Positions 1-11,642 of a stretch of 64,000 bases of DNA are shown piece by piece. Every line of letters starts with the position of its first letter. Position 1 is the stretch's first letter. A program made the translations under genes and the position numbers. Below the pieces are notes generated by a model. That model had not been told where the DNA came from and ran no database searches. It saw only the letters and a program-made list of their open reading frames with translations. Source of the stretch: Perca fluviatilis (taxonomy: Eukaryota; Chordata; Actinopteri; Perciformes; Percidae); the NCBI RefSeq assembly GCF_010015445.1, contig NC_053112.1:36692665-36756664 (forward strand), in the 5' to 3' direction.

Positions 1-681
1 TATTATACACTGTCCACCACCCCCCCCAGAACCGCCACTGGCTGCTACTGTGCTCTCTCTCTCTCTGTCACATGCACATATTCATTCACTTCTTTACAGC
101 CTTCAAAGCAGCAACTGCCCCTAATGTAGTACACAAATGCACACAGCGGTCTGAGATCAAACCTCCATGGTCTGTAGCTCCTGTCAGAGCTCATGAAGAG
201 AGAAGGAACCAGGCCAGAGTAAACACAGCAGCGTTTCAGAGCGAGGCTACGCTTTGATGAACAGGTGAGAATAACAACAAGTATCATTTTACTCATGAGG
301 TACAATAAACAGGGGATAATCTGTCTTGGGGATGTATGATGCATTTAACAAATGTGCAAATGATTAGAGGCATTTCAACAAGTTCAGTCATGAGGCAAAC
401 CTGGGTGAAGGCCATTTTCATTTCCCTTATTAAACCCCAGAGCAGCATGTGTAAATTTCCACTATGTTGTACAGTTAAAGAATAGTTTGACAGTTTCAGA
501 AATACACTTAAAAACGCTCTCTGGCCAAGAGTTAGATTGATACCACTCGGAAGGAGCAGCAGGAAAGTGTACGGAGTGCAGAGTAGATTTTTTTTGTTGC
601 AACGTACTTGCAATAGCATTATGACAGGCAGAACTGCTGCAGCTGTAGGAGCTGATTTAACACTGCTGAAGGAAACACGTT

Positions 682-682
<1 letters not shown>

Positions 683-723
<41 letters not shown>
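683..723. repeat. (CA)n microsatellite
   Basis: Uninterrupted CA dinucleotide run. The open frames over it are low-complexity translations. Confidence 0.98.
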
Positions 724-726
<3 letters not shown>

Positions 727-816
727 CAGAGGCCTGAAAAAAATGGAGGGGCACGAAGACCTCTTCATGTCAGCAGCATGTGTGTGATCTCTTCCTCCAT
801 CAACCCAACCCCCCTT

Positions 817-818
<2 letters not shown>

Positions 819-886
<68 letters not shown>
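819..886. repeat. (CA)n microsatellite
   Basis: CA run of 68 bases with a single interrupting G. Confidence 0.98.
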
Positions 887-890
<4 letters not shown>

Positions 891-1910
891 CTAGATGACA
901 TAAGGACTTCGCCTGAGGTGACCTCAGGGCCAAACTCACCACTAATGTGTTCTGACTAGGGAGCTACAAGAAAGTGCTAACAGAGCAATGTAATGGTTAA
1001 AACCAGTCAGTACCTCAGCACTTTAACCTCAGCCCTGTAACCCAGCTGACCACTTTCCAGGCCGGGCAATGGGACAATGCTTAATCAGAATTCTGAGGAT
1101 GAGACTGGTTACAAATGTGATATCTACTTTGATCAATTCAGCAGATGCACGATATCAACTTCAAATTAGGCGAATGCTTCCAAGATTTTCAATGTTTTGA
1201 ACTTTACCGATTTTGCCGTATTTTTCGATTTCATATTTTCTAACCAATTTCCAGCACACACAAATATTTATTTTCTATCTTTTCTTTAATAGAATTTTTT
1301 TTTAAAAGATAATAGATCACTATAAAACAGAACTATATAAATGACTCCTGGTGTGGGACATTCACACACATCTAAAAGGGCAATGTTAGAACCATTTCCT
1401 TCTTCTCACATCCAATATCACACTAAAATATATATATAAATAACAAATAAAAATAAAATAAATATAGTCTTGCAGTATAAAGATATTTCTCAAAACACAC
1501 ACGCAGGCCTGTTTGAACGTCAACAGTAACGTTACCTGAAAACATAAACGTCATACAGATGATTTAACGTCACCGCTCATTTTACACACAGTTTAGAAAC
1601 AAAACTAAAACACTGGGGGAAGATTAGGCTACTAGGTTTTTAATGTTGGTTTGGAGTGGTATGCACCTCCACTAACCTGGAAAGCGTTTGAAACAGTAAC
1701 GTTAATACAGCATGTCGGAGGAATACAGCGTCTCTCTTTCTTTCTTTTTTTGTCGCAGCGTTCGCTAACGTTAGCTTCTTGTCTCATCGGTGGTGTGATA
1801 AACAGTAAATTCATCAAAGTCAGGGTGCCCAACACTATTTTCCAATAAACTGTATTTGTCAAATTTCACGGGACCCGCGTGAGTGCAGTTTTCATGTTCC
1901 AGTTGTTCAG

Positions 1911-1918
1911 CCTCAGAG

Positions 1919-1957
<39 letters not shown>
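1911..1957. repeat. (GA)n microsatellite
   Basis: GA-rich run with one short interruption near its start. Confidence 0.95.
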
Positions 1958-1958
<1 letters not shown>

Positions 1959-2274
1959 CTGTCCGTTTGCCTGAGATCAGTAGAGCAGACGGCTCTGGAG
2001 AGCCGTAATTATGACTTTATGACATTTCATAAACAGCTGATTGAGCGGCGGTGCGCTCATGTTGCGCAATGTTAATCATGCGGCGCCCGAGTGCATTTGA
2101 CCGGCATTAAATCGGCACATGTCAGACTGACCGGCAGGTCGCCGGAAATCGGCCAATTCCGGTCACCGGCCGGTCATTCGGTCCATCTCTACACAAAATG
2201 AAAATAAAATAGTTATACTGCAAGAGACGTTTGGTCATTTTGACAAGGCAGCTTGAGACCCGAGTACTGTGCAT

Positions 2275-2701
2275 TAGGGATCGACCGATACTGGTTTTTC
2301 AAGGCTGATACCGATACCGATTATTAGTATTTAATGAAACTGATTTGTGTTTTGGAACAGCTATGCATATACAGTGAAAATTAAAGAGAGAAAGATTTTT
2401 GGAATGTTCCAACACAAAACTTTTTTTATATGCTTTAAGCGATTATTTAATTATTTAATAAATTAGAAACTTTCAACATAACACACAGTCAAAGATAGTC
2501 AGACAGTGTTGGGGGCGGGGCATTAAGTCCGACTCAGTGATGAGTGACAACTGAAGCAGAGGGACAGACACAGAGCTGTAGCAGAGCCAAAGTAGAACAC
2601 TTTTTAATTCATTAACTTTATCGGTTATCAGGCAAATACAACGCCAAAACAGATCATCTGCAAACTGCCAAAAAAACGGGCCGATAATCAGTCTATCACT
2701 A
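2275..2701. mobile_element. hAT-type MITE (TAGGGATCGACCGATA)
   Basis: A 427-bp non-autonomous element that opens TAGGGATCGACCGATACTGG and closes with an imperfect inverted match ending ATCAGTCTATCACTA. It is flanked by 8-bp direct repeats CTGTGCAT and CTCTGCAT (7 of 8 identical), the size expected for hAT insertion. It encodes nothing recognisable. Confidence 0.8.
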
Positions 2702-2993
2702 CTCTGCATTACCTGTTGATCTTGACAAACCCATTCTGTACTGTGTTTGGTCTCCAGGAGTTGAGTGAGGATGCCCTTCGCAGAGGTTCCCACACTGAGC
2801 TTTTTACGTTCCCAAACAGAGGGGGCTGTGTTCGGGCTCACTAATGGGGGACAGGGCTGATATAAAAAAAATAACTTTATGTCTGAACTTCAATATGAAG
2901 ACATACAGGTGCAAGAGGAAAGAGAGGAGAAGGAAATAAACACCACAGAGCTGTAGTGTATCTGCAGAAGGGGGGATAGGAGGCAAATAGTAG

Positions 2994-3381
2994 TAGGGCT
3001 GGGCATCGTTTTGATTTGAACAATTCTGATTCTTCCTTTCGATTCCGGTTCTTATCGATTCTTGGTTCCGATTCTTTGAGGGGTGGAGTTGAAATGGGTC
3101 ACATGCTTATTTCACAGATGAGAGTAAAATTATATTTTGATTCAACGGTGGTTTACAGTTTTACCGGGCTTTTTTTTTTTTTCATAGCGCCGCTTACCGT
3201 GCTCCATGGCTGCAACACAACAAGCGCCTGGACGCTACGGAAAACAAAACTTTCGCATATTCAATTTGGAACCGATGATCGAAACATTTTCCAAACAATT
3301 CCAATACAGAAACGATTCCATTGGAATTGGAATTTGTACAGTATATTCCAAGTAGGAACCAGTTCTCGATGCCCAATCCTA
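2994..3381. mobile_element. hAT-type MITE (TAGGGCTGGGCATCG)
   Basis: A 388-bp element with terminal inverted repeats TAGGGCTGGGCATCG and CGATGCCCAATCCTA, flanked by 8-bp repeats AATAGTAG and AATAGTTG (7 of 8). The inner ends are rich in the GATTC and GGAACC motifs typical of this MITE type. Confidence 0.85.
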
Positions 3382-3427
3382 AATAGTTGTTGTTTTTTTA
3401 TGTCATAACAGGTAGTGCAAACTCGGC

Positions 3428-3841
3428 TAGGCCTGTAACAATATGATTTAATAATTGTCTAATTGCAATATTTCTTAACTAATCGCCGTTTCTTTGTTTA
3501 ACCGCAATTAATTGCTAACATTAGCTTAGGTCTTAAGGGGTATGACTCTTGATGGTAATTTGTAATTTTATGTTCATTTAAGAAAAAAATGTTTTATGAT
3601 AAGAAAGAGGCGTGGTTTACTTCCTACGCTGTGTACTTGTTGTGTGACATTATCTGGGTCACATGACAGTGATAGAACCAAAAGATGTATCCTGGGATTC
3701 ATTCAAAACTTTATTTGTTTAAAAAGTTAAATACTAAAATAAATATTTTAAAAATTTGATCAAAAGAGACAATTATGTCACTAAACGCAATTATTTGTGA
3801 GACAAATAATTGTACAGCAACATTTGGAATTGTTACAGCTG
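3428..3841. mobile_element. MITE, GGCCTGTAACAAT family, uninterrupted copy
   Basis: An element of about 0.4 kb starting TAGGCCTGTAACAAT and ending ATTGTTACAGCT. It shares internal sequence, such as the stretch around TCTGGGTCACATGACAGTGA, with a second copy at 17,008-18,584 that is split by a foldback insertion. It serves as the empty-site reference for that insertion. Confidence 0.75.
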
Positions 3842-3879
3842 TACTCTCGGGTTTACAGAATGCACTTGTGAGCCCACAT

Positions 3880-3888
3880 GATCGATCG

Positions 3889-3930
<42 letters not shown>

Positions 3931-3931
3931 T
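3880..3931. repeat. (ATCA)n microsatellite
   Basis: Tetranucleotide run, GATC units grading into CAAT units. Confidence 0.95.
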
Positions 3932-4235
3932 TATATGTCACTTGAAATCATGAAATACAATTCCAATGAAATGTAATCCTGTCAGTTCTTACAATTTATG
4001 CATTAAAAACAGTAAGCACACATACAAAGAGGCAATTTTTATTGCCACACAGAGGAGGAGAAGCCAACTCTAACGGCCGTTAAACTTCCCAGTGTGCAAC
4101 AGCTACAGATTTCTAGAAGAACTGCTGTGAAGCAACAGGAAAGAGGAAGCAGTGACGGCATCACGAGACCGACAGAAACCAGAACACGGTGCAACTGTCT
4201 TTACGTTTTTCACTTGAATCCGTCTGTGTGCCTGT

Positions 4236-4719
4236 CAGTGGTGGAATGTAACTAAGTACATTTCCTCAAGTATTGTACTTAAGTACTGTACTTGAGTCTT
4301 TTCTTTTCGTGCCACTTTCTACTTCTACTCCGCTACATTTCAGAGAGAAATATTGGACTTTTTACTCCACTACATTCATCTGACAGCTTTACTAGTTACT
4401 TTACACATTAAGATTTTTGCACACAAAACACATGTAGTTTATAAAATATGTATTTAATTATAAATGAAACTAGCCAACTATATAACGGCCCACAAGTCCA
4501 GCTGAGATGATTAGACCATTAAACACACAACTGTTTGGATCGTTTCCAGGTTCTAAAATGTGAGGATCTTTCTGCATTGAGTACTTTTACTTTTAATACT
4601 TTAAGTACATTTTCCTGATGATACTCAAATACTTAAGTAACATTTTCAATGCAGGACTTTTACTTGTAACATAGTTTTTTTTACAGTGTGGTGTTAGTAG
4701 GATCTGAATACTTTTAGAT
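4236..4719. mobile_element. hAT-type MITE rich in AAGTAC motifs
   Basis: Opens CAGTGGTGGAATGTAACTAA and is filled with AAGTAC/GTACTT motifs; the right end is degraded near GGATCTGAATACTTTTAG. The same family recurs at 30,893-31,510 and 35,224-36,431. The CAGTGGTGG terminus is typical of hAT elements. Confidence 0.75.
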
Positions 4720-5875
4720 TTCTTTATTTAAAAAAGGGACCACGCACATTAATCAACATGAGCACAGAATCCAACATGTAAATGGGCCAGATTTAGCCAT
4801 GCAGGCTAATTTTCATCTGCAGTCCCTAGCAGGATGATGGCCTAAAACTGAGTTGGGGTCAGCAGCGCAGCTACCCAGCTGCAGTGCTGCCCCTGTGGGT
4901 AAGACAGAGAGGTCAGACGACCTTTAGCCTGTCACCAACCACGCTGCAGCGTTACCGGGCTCGTGCCAAGCAAGCAAAAGTGCCCGTAGCATGTTATATT
5001 ATTATATAAGTAATAAAAATGAAAACAAGTCACATCCTGCATCCAAAGTCCACCCCTTTATCCTGGAGAGTAATGCAAACCACAGAAAGTTAAATCCAGA
5101 AAACATGCACTGTTCAATTAAAAGACCTGAAGACTTATATTAGGTATTAGATTAGGTCAGTGGGGGAAGGGGAGGGGGGTGTTTAGGGTTAGCTGTGTTG
5201 TTCCCACAGAGAGAGACATAACAGGCCTACAGACCCATGAACACTAAACTGGTTGCTGCATGCCTAAATATAGTGTGTTAGCAGTGGCTAGGGAGTGGCT
5301 TGTATCAGCCACGACTAACTGCTGGCCATGGTGGCACAGCAGCGACAGCGTGGCCAGTAGGGCCGACGCCGCCAGTGGATGACAGAAGCGCACGCGCAGC
5401 CAGGAGCACCTCGCTCAGATTTATTTTGGTTTGATTGAAACCCACCCGAGATGTCTTTTTCCCAGTCTTGAGCTCGCTCAAGGTGGCCGCATCAATTGCT
5501 ATGGCAACAAGAAAAGCGCTCAACATTTCCCTTTTCGCTTTGGGATTTCTCTTAAGCTTTGAGGGCTTGCTGGTGCTGCTTACATAAAAACATATTAGGA
5601 GGCTGGCTGGCTGTGTGTGGGCGTGAGCACCTCAGCAGTCGTCAGATAAACCCAGTTATTAGGCCTCAATCTGCCTGCGTAACACTCCATATCACATGAA
5701 CTATTACACTCACATCTCCAAATTAGTCAAGCAGCCTGCCTCCCTCTGTTTCGCTCCCCTCAAGGCAAGCATCTGCCAGCACATTTGTGATTAAAGCTTA
5801 GACGAAGGAACTGAGGAATGACTTAAACTGCAATAGAAATAGGCAAAGAAGAGGAGATAGAGAGAGGAAGAGGTA

Positions 5876-6150
5876 GGGCTGGGCGATAGAGCTGGGCAAT
5901 ATGGAAAAAAAATCTGATATTACCATATTCTTGACCAAATACCTCGATATTACGACGATGTTGTAGGGTTGACAATTGTAAATAATCCTCACAATTAGAT
6001 TTTAGATAATCTTCAATAATGTAGATTTCATGATTAAAGTGGGTAAAGGAAAATAACGGAACAGCTAGAACAGTCTGGTAAGTTCAGAAAATGACATCAC
6101 TTGACTGTAATGCAGCCTTTAAAACCAGATTGGTTTGACCAAACAACCGT
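5876..6150. mobile_element. MITE fragment, GGGCGATA family
   Basis: Begins TAGGGCTGGGCGATA and shares an extended match, including AACAGCTAGAACAGTCTG and TGTAATGCAGCCTTTAAAAC, with the copy at 48,425-48,764. The right terminus is not clear. Confidence 0.65.
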
Positions 6151-6328
6151 AAAAGAAGCAGAACATAAACTTCAATATGAGAGCTCATCTCAGTTTTACC
6201 ATCTAGGATCGGGCTGTACCGGACTCTCCTGGTGATTTATCTAAATTTTAATATCATTTGTTTAACCACTTTTGTTAATAGGGGTTTTATTTACTCAGGC
6301 ATAATACACAGTTTATGAAATTGTCATA

Positions 6329-6660
6329 AATAACAGGAAAATACATAGATTTCTGTCAAATAAGGTAACACAGACTCCTTGCCTTTACTGTAAGCGGACC
6401 GGTCATGCTTACTGTCATGCATAGTCAAAATATATATATACACACTCACCTTAAAAGATTATTAGGAACACCTGTAAGATTTCTCGTTAATGCAAATAAC
6501 AGGAAAATACATAGATTTCTGTCACATAAGGTAACACAGACTCCTTGCCTTTACTGTAAGCGGACCGGTCATGCTTACTGTCATGCATAGTCAAAATATA
6601 TATATACACACTCACCTTAAAAGATTATTAGGAACACCTGTAAGATTTCTCGTTAATGCA
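6329..6660. repeat. 166-bp tandem duplication across a Tc1 end
   Basis: Two nearly identical 166-bp copies in direct orientation (about 6,329-6,494 and 6,495-6,660). Each holds about 110 bp of flanking DNA followed by the first roughly 50 bases of the Tc1-like terminal repeat. Only the second copy continues into the element. They differ at only one or two positions, for instance TGTCAAAT versus TGTCACAT. Confidence 0.9.
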
Positions 6661-7822
6661 ATTATCTAATCAGCCAATCACATGGCAGCTGCTTCAATGC
6701 ATTTAGGGGTGTGGTCCAGGTCTAGACAATCTCCTGAACTCCAAACTGAATGTCAGAATGGGAACGAAAGGTGATCTAAGCAGCTTTGAGCGTGGCATGG
6801 TTGTTGGTGCCAGACGGGCTGGTCTGAGTATTTCCCAATCTGCTCAGTTACTGGGATTCTCACCCACAACCATTTCTAGGGTTTACAAAGAATGGTCTGA
6901 AAAAGGAAAAACATCCAGGATGCTGCAGTCCTCTGGGTGAAAATGCCTTGTTGATGCTAGAGGTCAGAGGAGAATGAGCCGACTGATTCCATCTGATAGA
7001 AGATCAGCTTTGACTCAAAAAAACACTCGTTACAACCGAGGTATGCAGCAAAGCATTGGTGTAGCCACAACACGCACAACCTCGAGGTGGTTGGGCTACA
7101 CCAGCAGAACTCATCTCCACTAAAAATAGGAAAATGAGGCTACAATTTGCACGAGCTCACCAAAATTGGACAATTGAAGACTTATATTAAAAAAATATTT
7201 AAAAAATGTTGCCTGGTCTGAGGAGTCTCGATTTCTGTTGAGACATTCAGATGGTAGAGTCAGAATTTGGCGTAAACAGAATGAGAACATGGATCCGTCA
7301 TGCCTTGTTACCACTGGGCTGGTGGTGGTGGTGGTGTAATGGTGTGGGGAATGTTTTCTTGGCACACTTTAGGCCCCTTAGTACCAATTGGGCATCGTTT
7401 AAATGCCACAGCCTACCTGAGCATTGTTTCTGACCATGTCCATCCCTTTATGACCACCATGTACCCATCCTCTGATGGCTACTTCCAGCAGGATAATGCA
7501 CCATGTCACGAAGCTCCAATCATTTCAAATTGGTTTCTTGAACATGACAATGAGTTCACTGTACTAAAATGGCCCCCACAGTCACCAGATCTCAACCCAA
7601 TATTACATCTTTGGGATGTAGTGGAACGGGAGCTTCGTGCCCTGGATGTGCATCCCACAAATCTCCATCAACTGCAAGATGCTATCCTCTCAATATGGGC
7701 CAACATTTCTAAAGAATGCTTCCAGCACCTTGTTGAATCAACGCCACCAAGAATTAAGGCAGTTCTGAAGGCAAAAGGGGGTCAAACACGGTCTTAGTAG
7801 GGTGTTCCTAATAATCCTTTAG

Positions 7823-7830
<8 letters not shown>
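6605..7830 (+). mobile_element. Tc1-like transposon, decayed
   Basis: An element of about 1.2 kb with terminal inverted repeats: the left end reads TAAAAGATTATTAGGAACACC and the right end the inverted GGTGTTCCTAATAATCCTTTA. It lies next to TA-rich DNA, which is the usual Tc1 target. The interior carries a broken transposase reading frame, described separately. A GT run and an AT run follow the right end. Confidence 0.9.
6758..7797 (+). pseudogene. Broken Tc1-like transposase
   Basis: The first part (6,758-6,940) encodes MGTKGDLSSFERGMVVGARR and a helix-turn-helix DNA-binding stretch (ISQSAQLLGFSPTTISRVYK), then stops at a TGA. After stops and frame changes, the catalytic part resumes at 7,300-7,797 with the DNAPCH motif of the DDE fold. 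The later block reads SPDLNPILHLWD, where Tc1-family enzymes normally have glutamate (NPIEHLW). The third catalytic residue therefore appears replaced by leucine. With the internal stops, no active enzyme is expected. Confidence 0.9.
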
Positions 7831-7936
<106 letters not shown>

Positions 7937-8414
7937 TCTCTAGTTGAGAGAAGGAGAGGCAATAAGGAGTAATGGTAGAAGCAGATAAGAAAAGGGTGCT
8001 TTTCTCACACTGAAGGTGGCTCGCTCACACAGACTGCAACCTGTGAAATGACTGGCTAAGACAATCAGCCACGAAACCTTCTCATCAGGCAGTGATACTC
8101 AAAGGGCGGCCAGGCGAAAAAAAGAAAAAAAAACCTCACCTACGACTGCAGGTTCAGTTCCCAGCTGCGGCCAGGAGGAATGACTTTGTTAGATGGTGCG
8201 AAGCCAAGCAGTCACGATGCCTACTGGTTGGAGACAAATGTAAGTCTAAACGAGCTGGTAGGTATCGGGCATCCAAGATTTGGAGGAAAAGGTAAAAGCG
8301 GTGAAAGGGAATCTGGTTTTGCTGGTGAATAGTGATAGTGAAGTGAATTAACTCTTTGCCTGCTCACTGTGGGAGGTGTTTAAGCATGGCAGCCTGTCAA
8401 AGGAGGCAAACAGG

Positions 8415-8719
8415 TAGGGCTGCAACAAACAGTTATTTTCACTGCAGATTGATGTCTATTATTTTTTGTATCGATTAATTCAAGCCCAAGATGACGTCCT
8501 CAAATGTCTTGTTTTGTCCACAACTCAAAGATATTCAGTTTACTGTCACAGAGGAGAGAAGAAACTAGAACATATTCACATTTGAGAAGCTGCAATCAGA
8601 GAAGATTCACTTTTTTCATAAAAAAATTACTCAAACAGATAAACTGATTATCAAAATAGTTGCCGATTAATTTAATAGTTGACAACTAATCAATTAATCG
8701 ATTCATCTTTGCAGCTCTA
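8415..8719. mobile_element. hAT-type MITE (TAGGGCTGCAAC)
   Basis: A 305-bp element with ends TAGGGCTGCAAC and TTTGCAGCTCTA, flanked by CAAACAGG and CAAACCGG (7 of 8). A second copy in the opposite orientation lies at 16,473-16,812. They share an inner segment with AGTTTCTTCTCTCCTCTGTG on one strand. Confidence 0.88.
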
Positions 8720-9183
8720 CAAACCGGTGCTGTTTGGGTAAACAATGTTTCTTTTGAGCTGAAGCACACTAGCCACAAAGCATGTGTACAGGCGTGCCCT
8801 GTACCAAGGCCTTGTTTTTGTGTTTACACTAAAGGCTGTCTCTGAAAGGAGAGACAGGGGAACTCCCTCTGAGTCAACTAAAAAGGACTGGAATATGAGA
8901 CCTACAGCGGGCCATCCCCATCAGCTGGGACTGTCCTCTGGTCCCATTCAAACAGGCACAGGGATTTAACATATACATACACGGACATAAAACGTGCATG
9001 TGATTGGTTAGATTTAATCATGACTGTCACGATTGGAAATCAGAATTTAATTTGTTCCTAATAACGAAAATATATATCTCACATTGCACCAATGCCCTAC
9101 CAGATATTGCACACCCTTCACTAACCATAATGTTGAGTGAGTACTGCAAAGATTGCCAATACTAAAATTCAGCACATTCAAGA

Positions 9184-9607
9184 TAGGGCTGCACAATAAA
9201 TCCTTTTTTTTTTAAATCGTTATCGCAATATCAACTTGCGTTATAAACACATTGCGAAAGGCTGCGAAATATATTACTACAAAAGACACATTTTTGAGTT
9301 AGATGAAAGAGTATCAGTCGAAAACTGCACTTAAAATGTCATTGTCATTCTTCTTATTGGTGCCTATTACTGCAAGTTCAATTCAATGTTAAATTTGTTC
9401 AATAAAATAATGTTGGAAATTATTTTTTGTTTCTTTTTTCTTAATTAAACAAGCAATTTGTTGTATTTTAGAAGCACACTTAAAGCAGCAGAAAAGCAGA
9501 ACTAAGTACACTTTGCTATCTGCTTATTTATCGCACGTAATATCATTAATGCGATATTCAACAACGTTATGGTATATCCCATATTTTCCTCATATTGTGC
9601 AGACCTA
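9184..9607. mobile_element. hAT-type MITE (TAGGGCTGCACAATA)
   Basis: Ends TAGGGCTGCACAATA and TATTGTGCAGACCTA form terminal inverted repeats. Flanking 8-bp repeats are ATTCAAGA and ATTCAAGT (7 of 8). Confidence 0.88.
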
Positions 9608-10039
9608 ATTCAAGTAATATCAGTACTTGCCTGAGATAAGTAATGTGTCATAGCAAACATGTATTTGCCCATTTGTCAAAGTGAAGTTATTGTGTATACA
9701 GTAGTTGCTGTTAGGCAGCTGACTCTGGACTCTGGATGTGGGAGCATCCTTGAACCGAGCAGTGAATGCCTGCAGCTACATTCAAACATGACAACAGTTT
9801 CTTATCATAACCAAATGAAAAGCAGAAACCCTAACCTTTAAAGTTATGCTGTGCTTTGGAAATTTGTAATCGGTAATGTAAAATATACATAAAGAGACAG
9901 TTAAAGGGATAAAATGCCCAAACGACAATTCTTTACGGTTGCTTTCCCACCTGAGCAGTTTGCTCTGTTTTAACCTAACACTGGAGCGTTTCGTCGGGTT
10001 CTTCTAAAATACTAAAAACACTTGGGGTGGGAATCACCA

Positions 10040-10335
10040 GAGGCCCCACGATACAATATTATCACGATACTTATGTCACGGTACAATATTATTGAGCTTT
10101 TAAACATATCACGATATATTGCAATTCATTATCTTTTTTCCAACTTCAAATTATGTCCCCAAAGAAAAACTTTGACAACATCTGTTTTGTCTTCAAAAAA
10201 AAAATCTAGTGGACTGAAAAAGCAATTGATCTTATTATTCTAGTGCCAAAAGATTAAATTCTCATGTGCAATTTATATAATAAAAGATTGATACTTGGCG
10301 TCTGTGTATCGATACAGTATTGCCATGGAAAATAT
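10040..10335. mobile_element. MITE fragment with CACGATACAATATT motifs
   Basis: AT-rich segment with repeated ATATTATCACGATA-like words and a GTATCGATACAGTATTG stretch near its right side, which resembles hAT-type MITE ends. The borders are not clear. Confidence 0.45.
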
Positions 10336-10555
10336 TGCAATACTTTGCACTCGTAGTGGGTGCATTTCTATCCAACAAGCTATTAAACAAGCTAGGTAAC
10401 GCTGCATTATATTACACTAACATAGCAACCTTTTTTGTCATGACTAATTCATTAATTACTCAACATCATTTCTATTTGAGAAAAGAAAAACTTGAACAGC
10501 CTTGAACAGCCTACATACTACATTCCACAACTAATGTTACTGTAGCGAATCCAGC

Positions 10556-11597
10556 TAGGGCTGTGACGGTATAGTATTTTTCTTATCGCGGGTGACGAAG
10601 CAACATATCACCGCGGTATGGCGGTTAACCGCAACCTCCTTACAAGAGTAGCGTAAATTAGAGCGAGAATGGCAGGGGGCCTTAAGTGATTGACGTCAGT
10701 GCCCGTGTGGAGAGCAAGCGGTAACGGAGAGCAGCGTATGAGTGCTGCTGTGAGGAAAAGCGAGAGGAAAAAGAGATAGCAAAGATGATGTAAAGTAAAC
10801 AATAAAACAACAAGCTTGAGCTTCTCAAGACACAGTGGCTTTATCTGTTGTCAATACCGCCGGTAAAGTGAATGGCCGTTACCCCCCGATAAACATCGGC
10901 TTAACCCATAGCACAGTGTTTCCATTTCAGCTCAATGGGAGAGTCTTTACTGTGTTTTGCTGTCATTTATGGCCACTCTGCTTTCTCTCATCTCCGTTGA
11001 TCTATTCCAAAGACAGTTCAGAAAGCTCTATTGTCAATAAAGTAAAAAGAAAAAAAAAGGTTTGCCGACAATGCCAAGGAAAGACGCTCCGCAGCACAGC
11101 GGTCTTAGCAGCTGAGCAGACAGAGTGCTCTGTCTAAGAGAACCAATATAAGCTGCTCTGTTTAGGCTACAAAACGTGCATGCAGGCTGAGATTCAACCG
11201 TTCAGTTTTGTCAGGATTAAGCTATAAGCAGAAGGAAACTCCACTAGCTGCTAGGCTAATGTGCAATGGTAAACACTGCAGCGTTAACGTTAATGTGTCC
11301 ACGTCCACCTCAGCTCAATGGACTGTCCATCCTCATGTGCAAAGCTGAAGTGACGGGCAACTTGCGGTTTTTTTTCTCTCCATAAACTCTTGAATGTAGG
11401 ATAGAAGACAGTCGATGAGGGTAACTACACAATGATTATTGCTTTCATTATATGTCATATCACACATTATCTGTTCTCCTGTAAGTTACGCGAGCTAAAA
11501 GGTAAAAAAACAAAAACAAATGCAGTGATGACGTCATGACCGCGGTAGTGGCACTAACCGCTGGTATTGCAGTGATGTGGTTATCGTCACAGCCCTA
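10556..11597. mobile_element. hAT-type element, 1,042 bp, perfect 8-bp TSD
   Basis: Terminal inverted repeats TAGGGCTGTGACGGTA and TCGTCACAGCCCTA, with a CCGCGG-containing sub-terminal region at both ends. A perfect 8-bp target duplication, AATCCAGC, lies at 10,548-10,555 and 11,598-11,605. No transposase was recognised, so it is non-autonomous. It interrupts an older repeat whose uninterrupted relative is at about 42,815-42,960. Confidence 0.93.
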
Positions 11598-11642
11598 AAT
11601 CCAGCTACCAGTATGTTCTCTCATTCTCTCCCGTTGTCCCCC

